From a virus, in the IMG/VR virus record IMGVR_UViG_3300044730_000517, positions 1 through 29,228 of that record: a stretch of DNA of 29,228 nt. The stretch is one strand, 5' to 3'. How positions within the stretch are numbered: the first letter of the stretch is position 1; every line of letters begins with the position of its first letter. Below the pieces are notes generated by a model. That model had not been told where the DNA came from. It did not search any database and saw nothing but the letters and a program-made list of their open reading frames with translations. The translations under genes were made by a program, and so were the position numbers. Shown here piece after piece: positions 22,684 to 29,228 of the stretch.

Positions 22684-22715
22684 GGGTGGTGGATAAAACT
22701 GCCACCCTTTTTTTT
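22684..22715 (+). terminator. Intrinsic terminator after the major capsid gene
   Basis: GGGTGGTGG (22684-22692) pairs with CTGCCACCC (22699-22707), nine pairs including two G-T wobbles, across the loop ATAAAA, and is followed by eight T (22708-22715). Only 21 bases separate it from the next start codon. Confidence 0.9.
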
Positions 22716-22736
22716 AACAAATAAAAAACTAAAATT

Positions 22737-23300
22737 ATGAGCTGCGATATTAGCCACGGAAGATTAGAACAATGTAAAGATTCAATTTCGGGTATTCAAG
22801 CGATTTACGTATTAAACTACGGACTTTACGATCCATACACCGACGTTACTTACGACACGGCAGTAGGTTTGGAAGACGTTATTACTGCGATTTCTTTACC
22901 CGCTTTATCTAACATTTACAAATTTGAATTGAAAGGCGCAAATATGTTCGATACAACGATTACTAGTTCACGTGATAACGGAACTACGTTCTTCGAACAA
23001 GTTTTAACCGTACAATTAAAGAAACAAGACGCGATTACCCACAAACAAGTTAAATTACTTGCTTACGGACGTCCTAACATTATCGTTCAAACAAACGCAA
23101 ATCAATTCTTTATTGCGGGATTAGTTCGCGGAATGGACGTTACTGCGGGAACTATTAATAGCGGTACAAATTTGGGGGACTACAATGGTTATAGTTTGAC
23201 TTTCACTGGTCAAGAAGCCGTGCCTGCGAACTTCCTAGATTGTTCCGATGAACCGACATTAGTTGCATTATTAGGTAACCCTACGGTGGTTAATTCTTAA
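22737..23300 (+). CDS. Major tail (tube) protein
   Basis: A 187-residue protein starting MSCDISHGRLEQCKDSISGI and continuing QAIYVLNYG. Alternating strands (TVQLKKQDAITHKQVKLLAY) and a C-terminal DCSDEPTLVALLGNP fit tail-tube subunits. I recall SCDI-x-x-GR-E-CKDS as the opening of the major tail protein in Bacteroidota siphophages. It is flanked on both sides by strong terminators, and codons look optimised as in the capsid gene. Confidence 0.8.
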   Translation: MSCDISHGRLEQCKDSISGIQAIYVLNYGLYDPYTDVTYDTAVGLEDVITAISLPALSNIYKFELKGANMFDTTITSSRDNGTTFFEQVLTVQLKKQDAITHKQVKLLAYGRPNIIVQTNANQFFIAGLVRGMDVTAGTINSGTNLGDYNGYSLTFTGQEAVPANFLDCSDEPTLVALLGNPTVVNS

Positions 23301-23324
23301 GAACTTTGTTTCATATGCGTTAAG

Positions 23325-23346
23325 GGGGTGGAAACACCCCTTTTTT
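23325..23346 (+). terminator. Intrinsic terminator after the tail tube gene
   Basis: GGGGTG (23325-23330) and CACCCC (23335-23340) form a 6-bp stem closed by a GAAA tetraloop, followed by six T (23341-23346). Confidence 0.9.
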
Positions 23347-23381
23347 ATTGCACAAAAAAACGGATTACTAGTTATAAATAT

Positions 23382-23717
23382 ATGATAGTAGTCAAAGAGC
23401 AAATTACTCCACAACAAATTAATTTTATCGTACGTTACGGAATGGCGCAGGATTTATATTTAATTGACGAAAACACGAATGTAAGCGTTTATGTATCTAA
23501 CATTCAAATTTTACCTAATGACTATTATACTGCTGCTTTAGGTATTTTTCCAACTAAAGAGAATCATTTTTATTGGTTACAAGTATACGATGCAAATCAA
23601 AATCTTGTTTTAAAAGAACGTATGTTTTGCACTAATCAACCAATAGACACGTTCTCAGTAAATAACGGCGGTTACATTAGTAACCAAACAACTAACGACT
23701 TTATAATGTATGAGTAA
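23382..23717 (+). CDS. Structural-region protein, 111 aa, unknown
   Basis: I use the ATG at 23382; an in-frame GTG at 23328 lies in the terminator stem and cannot be a sensible start. The 111-residue product is beta-rich (MIVVKEQITPQQINFIVRYG, NVSVYVSNIQILPNDYYTAA) with a compact single-domain look. It ends 8 bases inside the portal gene. Possibly a virion decoration or head/neck protein; no family recognised. Confidence 0.65.
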   Translation: MIVVKEQITPQQINFIVRYGMAQDLYLIDENTNVSVYVSNIQILPNDYYTAALGIFPTKENHFYWLQVYDANQNLVLKERMFCTNQPIDTFSVNNGGYISNQTTNDFIMYE

Positions 23718-25512
23718 TAACGTCCATATACTTCAACTTGCGGAATATCAACAACCGACTATCCAAGAATCCAAACGAGATGCGTGGGTAGAATTCGGGG
23801 AAGATAATAATTACTTCGGGTACTTAATAGATAGGTATACGAAATCCACTACAAACAGCGCGATTATAAACAACGTAAGCCGTTTAATTTACGGCAAAGG
23901 TCTTAGCGCCTTAGATGCTTCGCGTAAGCCTAACGAGTACGCTCAAATGATGACCTTGTTTAGTCCCGATTGTTTGCGTAAAATGGTATTCGATCGTAAG
24001 TTATTCGGGCAATTCGCAATGCAAGTTCATTATAATGACAAACACGATAAAATACTAAAGGTTTACCATATGCCAGTAAACTTATTACGTGCGGAAAAAT
24101 GCAACGACAAAGGCGAAATAACGGGATATTTTTATTCCGATAATTGGGAAGACGTACGTAAGTTTCCACCTACGCGAATTCCCGCGTTCGGACACTCAAA
24201 AGACAAAGTAGAAATAATGTTCGTTAAGCCTTACGGAGTTGGGATGAAATACTACGCATACCCCGACTACCAAGGCGCGATTCCTTACGCAGTTTTAGAA
24301 GAAGAAGTAAGCGACTATTTAATTAACGAGGTTCAAAACGGATTTTCGGGAACGAAAGTAGTTAATTTTAACAACGGAGTTCCTTCGGAAGAACAACAAG
24401 ACCTTATTTCACAAAAGGTTTTATCTAAGTTAACGGGTTCAAAAGGTCAAAAAGTTATAGTAGCGTTTAACCTAAATTCGGAATCAAAAACCACCGTAGA
24501 CGATATTCCATTAAACGACGCACCCGACCATTACACTTACCTAAGCGAAGAATGTTTACGCAAAATAATGTTAGGCCATAACGTAACAAGTCCGTTACTT
24601 TTCGGGATTGCAAGTTCTAACGGATTTAGTTCTAACGCGGATGAATTGCAAAACTCGTTTATTCTATTTAATAATATGGTTATTAAGCCATTTCAAGACG
24701 AAATAATAGAAGCGTTTGATCGTATCTTAGCATTTAACGGAATAGCCTTAAAATTATTCTTTAGAACGTTAAAACCGCTTGAATTTACCGACCTAGAAAA
24801 CGCAACTACGGAAGAACAAGTAACCGAAGAAACGGGAGCGGATGCAACCGAACTTAAAGCACAAAGCACGGAAGAACAAATAGCGTTAGCGTTACAAGAA
24901 TTCGGCGAACAACCCCAAGCGGATTGGCTATTAATAGACGAAGCACCCGTAGATTACGACACGGACGAAGAAGAAAACAACGCGCTAAAAGGCGAAAAAA
25001 GTTTATTCTCTAGGTTAGTTGAATTGGTAAATACTGGTATCGCATTCCCTAACGCTAAGTCCGAACAAGACGAAGTTATAGAAGGCGTTAAATTTATTAC
25101 ACGCTATGTTTACGAAGGCGAAGACGGCGGGAAAAGCGGGAAGACAAGACCATTTTGTAAGTTAATGAAATCTTCTAAAAAGATTTACCGCAAAGAAGAC
25201 ATTTTACGTATGAGTAAAAGTATAGTAAACGGATTTTACGTAAACGCAGAAGGCGAACAAATAGGATTCGGACCACGTGGTAAACTTAGTTACGATATTT
25301 GGTTATATAAAGGTGGACCAAATTGCCACCACCGATGGAATAAACAAGTTTACGCGCAGTTCGATAGCCGTTTTGGAATAGACGTAAATTCTCCAAAGGC
25401 TAAACAAATTGCCGTAGCCAAAGCGGAAAAATTTGGATATAAAATTAAAAACAATGCATTGGTTTCGACACGTCCAATAGATATGCCGAACCGAGGATTT
25501 TTACCTAAATAG
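23710..25512 (+). CDS. Portal protein fused to a MuF-like minor head domain
   Basis: A 600-residue fusion. Residues about 1-360 form a portal (EDNNYFGYLIDRYTKSTTNS; KLFGQFAMQVHYND; LGHNVTSPLLFGIASSNGFS; IIEAFDRILAFNGI), the dodecameric DNA channel at the head vertex. A very acidic linker (about 361-430) follows. Residues about 440-600 resemble SPP1 gp7/Mu F-type head morphogenesis domains: KTRPFCKLM (478-486), KEDILRMSKSIVNG, YDIWLYKGGPNCHHRW (528-543) and RPIDMPNRGF near the end. In most phages these are two genes. The fusion joins portal and minor head function in one chain. It lies downstream of the capsid gene, an unusual order. Confidence 0.82.
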   Translation: MSNNVHILQLAEYQQPTIQESKRDAWVEFGEDNNYFGYLIDRYTKSTTNSAIINNVSRLIYGKGLSALDASRKPNEYAQMMTLFSPDCLRKMVFDRKLFGQFAMQVHYNDKHDKILKVYHMPVNLLRAEKCNDKGEITGYFYSDNWEDVRKFPPTRIPAFGHSKDKVEIMFVKPYGVGMKYYAYPDYQGAIPYAVLEEEVSDYLINEVQNGFSGTKVVNFNNGVPSEEQQDLISQKVLSKLTGSKGQKVIVAFNLNSESKTTVDDIPLNDAPDHYTYLSEECLRKIMLGHNVTSPLLFGIASSNGFSSNADELQNSFILFNNMVIKPFQDEIIEAFDRILAFNGIALKLFFRTLKPLEFTDLENATTEEQVTEETGADATELKAQSTEEQIALALQEFGEQPQADWLLIDEAPVDYDTDEEENNALKGEKSLFSRLVELVNTGIAFPNAKSEQDEVIEGVKFITRYVYEGEDGGKSGKTRPFCKLMKSSKKIYRKEDILRMSKSIVNGFYVNAEGEQIGFGPRGKLSYDIWLYKGGPNCHHRWNKQVYAQFDSRFGIDVNSPKAKQIAVAKAEKFGYKIKNNALVSTRPIDMPNRGFLPK

Positions 25513-25514
25513 AA

Positions 25515-26015
25515 ATGGCAGAAGCATTACTAATAACTAGAGACGATTTGGTGCGATTTACCGCGCTAAACGGAAACATAGATACCGATACGTTCATACA
25601 ATGGATTAAAGTTGCGCAGGACATCCATATACAGCAGTACACGGGAACGCAACTACTCGAAAAAATCAAAGCGGATATAATCGCAAACACGTTAGCTAAT
25701 CCGTATTTAGATTTAGTTGAGACCTACTTAAAGCCTATGTTAATCCATTGGGCTATGGTTGAATACCTTCCTTTTATGGCTTATACAATGGCTAATAAAG
25801 GAATCTTTAAACATAGTTCGGAAAACGCTTCTAACGTGGATAAAAACGAAGTAGATTTTTTGATCGACAAGCAAAGATATTTAGCGCAAAATTATACGGA
25901 GCGTTTTGTTCAATATATGATTTTTTCGGGTAATACGTTTCCCGAATATTACACAAACACGAACTCAGACATTTACCCGAACACGGATTCAAACTATACA
26001 GGATGGGTAATATAA
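25515..26015 (+). CDS. Head-tail connector-like protein, 166 aa
   Basis: Directly follows the portal gene (2 bases). The N-terminal part is helical (ITRDDLVRFTALNGNIDTDT, then FIQWIKVAQDIHIQQYTGTQ) and the middle contains LKPMLIHWAMVEYLPFMAYT. This resembles the small helical head-tail adaptors (gp6/DUF6712-like) that dock under the portal. The Asn/Thr/Tyr-rich tail (YYTNTNSDIYPNTDSNYTGW) is unlike typical adaptors. Role by position and fold pattern. Confidence 0.65.
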   Translation: MAEALLITRDDLVRFTALNGNIDTDTFIQWIKVAQDIHIQQYTGTQLLEKIKADIIANTLANPYLDLVETYLKPMLIHWAMVEYLPFMAYTMANKGIFKHSSENASNVDKNEVDFLIDKQRYLAQNYTERFVQYMIFSGNTFPEYYTNTNSDIYPNTDSNYTGWVI

Positions 26016-26095
26016 AGAAGGAATACACGCCAAAGAAAAGCAACGTAATTAAGTTGCAAAAACTGATTAAGAAACTACAAGTAATTAAGAAATGA
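26003..26095 (+). CDS. Very small basic protein, 30 aa
   Basis: ATG at 26003 inside the previous gene end; stop overlaps the next start (ATGA). The 30 residues (MGNIKKEYTPKKSNVIKLQK and a helical Lys-rich tail) form a probable basic amphipathic helix. Overlaps at both ends argue that it is translated, but its size makes it uncertain. Confidence 0.5.
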   Translation: MGNIKKEYTPKKSNVIKLQKLIKKLQVIKK

Positions 26096-26223
26096 GCGAT
26101 TGGGGACAAGCAAATATAAACGAAGTTTTTTGGGGACAATGCGCCTCACAAAATAATTTTGATTGGGGAATAGTTCAATTTAATAGCCCTTCGGGAGTTA
26201 CTAATATAAGCGGTAAAGAATAA
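26092..26223 (+). CDS. Trp-Gly repeat miniprotein, 43 aa
   Basis: Overlaps at both ends (ATGA, TAATG). The product has three Trp-Gly units spaced 10-11 residues apart (DWGQANIN, FWGQCASQ, DWGIVQFN). The pattern 'WG---NN--WG' is familiar to me from miniproteins before tail-fibre-like genes in Bacteroidota phages. It may be a structural peptide on the virion. Function unknown. Confidence 0.6.
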   Translation: MSDWGQANINEVFWGQCASQNNFDWGIVQFNSPSGVTNISGKE

Positions 26224-26909
26224 TGATTAAGATTAGCGAACTAACCCCAAAGGGTACAAATTTAGAAAATAGCGACTTACTAGAAGTTTCGGAAGTTACC
26301 GCGGATGGATATAGTTCTAAATCCATTACGGGTGCGGAGATTATTACCGCATCGCAAGAAGGTATGCAAGTTGGCCTAGTAAGTGGAACTAACATTAAAA
26401 CGATTAATTCTACTTCGTTACTTGGTTCGGGAAATATTGCGATTTCTACTAACCCAAGAACATTGGGTAACGTTGTAGGCTCAAACCTAACAGGTTTAAC
26501 AAATCAAATTAGCGGATCCGTTTTGATTCCTTCGGGAACTATGGTTACAAACAATTCTATTTACGTTCGTAACCTACTAACTAAAACGGCGGGCTCTACA
26601 ACCTCAACGGGTAGAATTTATATAAACACTACAAATAGTTTAACGGGTGCGACTTTATTAGGAACAAGTGGGGGGATGAATTCATCGGTTTACTTTCAAA
26701 GATTCGAACGAAGTTTTTACTTTGACGGAACGAACTTAAATGTATATAATCCAACGAATGGAATAAGCACCGATTTAACGGCGGGAACAAATACATTATT
26801 TGCTTTTAATCCTGCAAATGATTATTATTTAATTTTTGCAGTTCAAAACTCAACAACGACCCCCGACAACTTAGGACATAAACGCGTAACAATTCAAATT
26901 TATGATTAA
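26223..26909 (+). CDS. Tail fibre- or appendage-like protein, 228 aa
   Basis: The N-terminal region (ISELTPKGTNLENSDLLEVS, then SSKSITGAEIITA) and the block VSGTNIKTINSTSLLGSGNI resemble phage appendage proteins with short beta-repeats. The second half (IYINTTNSLTGATLLGTSGG, FYFDGTNLNVYNPTNG) has the Thr/Asn/Gly-rich look of a beta-sandwich receptor-binding domain. It could be a surface fibre or capsid decoration. The distance from the tail block leaves its location on the virion open. Confidence 0.65.
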   Translation: MIKISELTPKGTNLENSDLLEVSEVTADGYSSKSITGAEIITASQEGMQVGLVSGTNIKTINSTSLLGSGNIAISTNPRTLGNVVGSNLTGLTNQISGSVLIPSGTMVTNNSIYVRNLLTKTAGSTTSTGRIYINTTNSLTGATLLGTSGGMNSSVYFQRFERSFYFDGTNLNVYNPTNGISTDLTAGTNTLFAFNPANDYYLIFAVQNSTTTPDNLGHKRVTIQIYD

Positions 26910-27102
26910 TCTAACAACCATTAAAGGCGGGTTCGTTATGCGCGAACTTGAATACATTTTCGAAGGCGAAGCGGAAATTCTAGACGAAACACAAGCACAC
27001 GTGCCAACTGATAAAGGCGTAATTCTTTGCGACACTACAATGTCAATTAACGAAGAAACTTACGAGAATATAAACGACTTTATAACCGCTTTATATGAAT
27101 AA
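26902..27102 (+). CDS. Small acidic protein, 66 aa
   Basis: Overlaps the previous gene by 8 bases; an in-frame ATG at 26938 would give a 54-residue product and is also possible. The product has RELEYIFEGEAEILDETQAH and is acidic, predicted alpha/beta. No motif recognised. It lies between the fibre-like gene and the lysis cassette. Confidence 0.6.
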   Translation: MINLTTIKGGFVMRELEYIFEGEAEILDETQAHVPTDKGVILCDTTMSINEETYENINDFITALYE

Positions 27103-27262
27103 CCATTTACGGGGATTATCCTTACTTTATTATTTGCTTTCGTTTACAGGAATCGTATTCACGTTGTTTGAAGCGCCTTACGCTTTTTACAAAATATTTG
27201 CAGTGGCTTACGCAAGTTATTTAGCGTTCGACCTATTAAATTATTACGAAAATGAATACTAA
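27095..27262 (+). CDS. Small two-helix membrane protein, holin-like
   Basis: A 55-residue protein with two hydrophobic segments: about 8-25 (LSLLYYLLSFTGIVFTLF) and 31-48 (FYKIFAVAYASYLAFDLL). It overlaps the previous gene by 8 bases and the next by 11. Placed directly before a larger holin candidate and the endolysin, it may be a pinholin, antiholin or holin partner. No sequence family recognised, so the lysis role is inferred. Confidence 0.6.
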   Translation: MNNHLRGLSLLYYLLSFTGIVFTLFEAPYAFYKIFAVAYASYLAFDLLNYYENEY

Positions 27263-27680
27263 ACTTTCACTTTTTTTACTTTCGCTATTTACTATTTTAA
27301 TGCCTGTATTCCCGCTTGTTTTAATTACAATAGGGTTTATTTGGTTAGATACTTTTTTCGGAGTATGGCGAAGCGTAAAATTAGGGGGTTGGAAGGCTTT
27401 TCGTTCCCGAAGATTAAGCGCAATAGTTTCTAAATCTATTCTTTATTCGGGCGGTATTTTTTCGGTATTCTTTTTAGAAAAATTTGTTTTAGCGGATATT
27501 CTCGGACTTTTTATAAGCGTTGATTTAATTCTAACAAAAGCGTTTACGTTCTTTTGTGCGTTCATCGAAATCAAAAGCATAAACGAATCTTACGAAGATA
27601 TTACTGGTAAAAACATTCTTAAATCGTTAAAGGAATTTTTAACACGAACTAAAGACGAATTAAATGAGTTCAAGCCTTGA
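27252..27680 (+). CDS. Holin, 142 aa
   Basis: Three or four hydrophobic segments: about 5-30, 58-78 and 80-110, with the cytoplasmic-looking loop WRSVKLGGWKAFRSRRLSAI between. FIWLDTFFGVWRSVKLGG resembles the conserved LDT-G/holin pattern of holin family 4 (TcdE/phi-CP39-O type). The C-terminus is charged (LKEFLTRTKDELNEFKP), as usual for holins. It would permeabilise the inner membrane so that the amidase encoded next reaches the murein. Overlaps the amidase by 17 bases. Confidence 0.75.
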   Translation: MNTKLSLFLLSLFTILMPVFPLVLITIGFIWLDTFFGVWRSVKLGGWKAFRSRRLSAIVSKSILYSGGIFSVFFLEKFVLADILGLFISVDLILTKAFTFFCAFIEIKSINESYEDITGKNILKSLKEFLTRTKDELNEFKP

Positions 27681-28317
27681 CATTCAAAAAATAGTACAAA
27701 AGCGTTTATCGAAAGGGCAGTTCTTCGAAGAACCGAGCGACAAAACGCAAATATATTTACACCACACCGCGGGGAACGGAAACGCGGAAGGAGTAGCGCG
27801 ATTTTGGAATAGTAATGATTCACAAATAGCAACGGCGTTCGTAGTTGGAGAAAACGGAACGATCGTACAATGTTTTAGCTCTAAGCATTGGGCGTGGCAC
27901 TTGGGAATAGATTCGCAGGATTTTACAACGCGTGGACTACCTTACAAGAATCTAAATAAACTTTCGGTAGGTATCGAAGTTTGTAATTGGGGAATGCTAA
28001 AAGAAAAAAACGGAAAATTCTTTAACTACGTAGGCGGGGAAATAAACCCTTCTTATGTTACCACGTTAGAAACCCCTTACAAAGGCTATAAGCACTGGTA
28101 CAAATACACCGACGCACAAATAGAAGCAACGCGCCAACTTGTCGTTTATCTTTGCGAAACGTACGGAATCCCGAAGGCTTATCGTAAAGAAATATGGAGT
28201 TTAGATAACGAAGCGTTCAAGGGTTCTAAGGGAATTTATACGCATAACTCCGTACGTAAAGATAAAGCGGATATTTACCCGTGTCCACGTATGATTAAAA
28301 TGTTACAAAGTTTATGA
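27664..28317 (+). CDS. N-acetylmuramoyl-L-alanine amidase (endolysin)
   Basis: A 217-residue amidase_2/T7-lysozyme-type endolysin that cleaves the bond between muramic acid and the peptide stem. YLHHTAGNGNAEGVARFWNS holds the first His ligand (33-34). SVGIEVCNWG carries the conserved Glu105. IYTHNSVRKDKADIYPCP supplies His194 and Cys207 as the other probable zinc ligands. No signal peptide is seen, so export depends on the holin. It overlaps the spanin gene by 4 bases. Confidence 0.92.
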   Translation: MSSSLDIQKIVQKRLSKGQFFEEPSDKTQIYLHHTAGNGNAEGVARFWNSNDSQIATAFVVGENGTIVQCFSSKHWAWHLGIDSQDFTTRGLPYKNLNKLSVGIEVCNWGMLKEKNGKFFNYVGGEINPSYVTTLETPYKGYKHWYKYTDAQIEATRQLVVYLCETYGIPKAYRKEIWSLDNEAFKGSKGIYTHNSVRKDKADIYPCPRMIKMLQSL

Positions 28318-28781
28318 TTCGAATAATAGCGATTTTAAGCGTTTTAACGCTACTTTCGTGTTCAAGTGAACGCAAGGCTCAATACCACTATAAAAAGGCG
28401 CTTAAACACGGGCTAAAGGTGGTTAACGATAGCGATACGATAAGAATAACTACTTTGGATTCGTTTCCTGTAATAAAAAACGATACTATAGTTTGGGAAA
28501 AGTTTATCGCGTATCGCGATACGGTAATAAATTACAAAAATATATATATTCCTAAAACACGTTGGCAAACTAAAATAGAATACAAAGAACGGGTTAAGAC
28601 GTTACGAATAGAAGGTAAGACGAAATGGAAGACCGCAAAGGCTACGCAAGTGGTTAAATATCGCACTTCGTGGTGGTTGGTGTTACTTGCTTTTGTACTC
28701 GGATTCGTTCTTCGGTTTATTCTAAATTCTACCTTTATTTCGCGGGTTCGTCTTTTCTTCCGATATTTCGGGCAAATTTAA
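28314..28781 (+). CDS. Unimolecular spanin (u-spanin), 155 aa
   Basis: Two opposite membrane anchors in one chain. A lipoprotein signal (MIRIIAILSVLTLLSC) ends in lipobox LLSC with Cys16, which would anchor the N-terminus in the outer membrane. A C-terminal hydrophobic segment at about 119-138 (SWWLVLLAFVLGFVLRFILN) would sit in the inner membrane. Between them is a periplasmic domain rich in Lys, Arg, Thr and Tyr (YIPKTRWQTKIEYKERVKTL). This is the layout of u-spanins (such as T1 gp11), which fuse the two membranes at the end of lysis. It follows the amidase directly. Confidence 0.8.
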   Translation: MIRIIAILSVLTLLSCSSERKAQYHYKKALKHGLKVVNDSDTIRITTLDSFPVIKNDTIVWEKFIAYRDTVINYKNIYIPKTRWQTKIEYKERVKTLRIEGKTKWKTAKATQVVKYRTSWWLVLLAFVLGFVLRFILNSTFISRVRLFFRYFGQI

Positions 28782-28786
28782 CATTT

Positions 28787-29228
28787 ATGAATGTAATAAA
28801 ACACGGAAAAAATATCCACGAATTACAATTAGTGGGTAGTCAAGTTCACGTAGCTATGTTATCGGATTTACACTGGGATAACCCTAAATGCGATTGGCAA
28901 CTACTTAGAAAACACTTGGACTTCTGCAACGATAACGGAATACCCGTAATAATAAATGGGGATTTCTTTTGCCTAATGGAAGGCCGTGGGGATGCAAGAC
29001 GAAGCAAAAATTTAAGACCCGAACATAACAACACACGTTATTTAGATTCGATCGTAGAAACTGCGGTAGAATGGTTTTCTCCGTACGCTCATATTATTAA
29101 GGTTATCGGATATGGTAACCACGAAACAAGTATAATCAAATATCAAGAAACGGACTTACTCCGTAGATTCGTTGATTTATTAAATTATAAATGTTCTTCC
29201 AACGTTCAAACGGGCGGGTACGGTGGTT
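28787..29228 (+). CDS. Metallophosphoesterase, 5' part of the split gene
   Basis: Starts with ATG at 28787, 6 bases after the spanin stop, and runs open to the end of the window. It supplies the first 147 residues; the gene continues at base 261 of the window. The motifs here are DLH in MLSDLHW (Asp27, His29), GD in IINGDFF (58-59) and GNHE (110-113). The part from 28969 on duplicates bases 1-260. Joined, the gene gives a 287-residue enzyme with all metal-site blocks. It probably shares the late transcript of the lysis genes. Confidence 0.88.
   Translation, partial: MNVIKHGKNIHELQLVGSQVHVAMLSDLHWDNPKCDWQLLRKHLDFCNDNGIPVIINGDFFCLMEGRGDARRSKNLRPEHNNTRYLDSIVETAVEWFSPYAHIIKVIGYGNHETSIIKYQETDLLRRFVDLLNYKCSSNVQTGGYGG
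28969..29228. repeat. Terminal direct repeat, right copy
   Basis: Second copy of the 260-base terminal overlap, starting TTGCCTAATG inside the metallophosphoesterase gene. Removing one copy gives a unit length of 28,968 bp and restores one complete gene, which supports circular closure. Confidence 0.95.

Noticed and set aside
23328-23381. GTG start adding 18 residues to the gene at 23382
   Set aside because: It lies in the stem of the terminator after the tail tube gene, and the added residues do not look like protein.
1-29228. tRNA genes, CRISPR arrays, insertion sequences, integrase and attachment sites
   Set aside because: I looked for cloverleaf ends with GGTTCRA arms, regular spaced repeats, transposase or recombinase motifs and found none that hold up; the GGTTCGA at 2313 is part of the leader structure without a matching acceptor stem.

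Overview
The window looks like an essentially complete genome of a small tailed bacteriophage (Caudoviricetes, siphovirus-type) that infects a member of the Bacteroidota, probably a flavobacterium. All convincing genes lie on the + strand, are tightly packed and often overlap by a few bases. The three clear promoters match the Bacteroidota consensus (TTG, 19-21 bp, TAnnTTTG) and no Shine-Dalgarno sequences are evident. The last 260 bases repeat the first 260 with only three differences, all inside one metallophosphoesterase gene, so the molecule is best read as a circular assembly of about 28,968 bp opened inside that gene.

Layout. 1-682 is the 3' part of the metallophosphoesterase gene, followed by a strong terminator. 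683-1027 is the longest non-coding stretch; it holds inverted repeats and the main early promoter. 1028-8771 is the early region: several very small genes, a stand-alone DnaA-domain-IV-like protein, a replisome-organiser-like protein, a DnaB-like ATPase, an orphan m5C methyltransferase, NinG, an ERF annealing protein with its PD-(D/E)XK exonuclease, an SSB-tailed small protein and a small helix-turn-helix protein, ending in a terminator. A second promoter lies at 6151-6180.

8810-8841 is a third promoter, driving a sigma-factor gene that opens the late region. Then come terS and terL and a tail block: a tail-assembly-chaperone-like gene with a probable programmed -1 frameshift, tail-completion-like genes, two large tail proteins and the tape measure. 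Head genes follow (XkdF-like protease, scaffold-like, major capsid), then the tail tube, a portal fused to a MuF-like domain, a connector-like protein and a fibre-like protein. The lysis cassette (two membrane proteins, an amidase and a one-gene spanin) and the metallophosphoesterase close the circle.

Inferred life style: lytic. I see no integrase, no convincing CI-type repressor with an operator array, no tRNA, no CRISPR and no insertion sequence. Inferred programme: host-type promoters drive replication and recombination genes; a phage sigma factor made from its own host-type promoter may then act on later transcription; strong hairpin terminators after the capsid and tail-tube genes probably set transcript ends and relative dosage. 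The most interesting features are the frameshifted chaperone gene, the DnaA-domain-IV-like early protein, two structured non-coding elements (2313-2404 and 8025-8074), and the tail-before-head gene order with a portal-MuF fusion.
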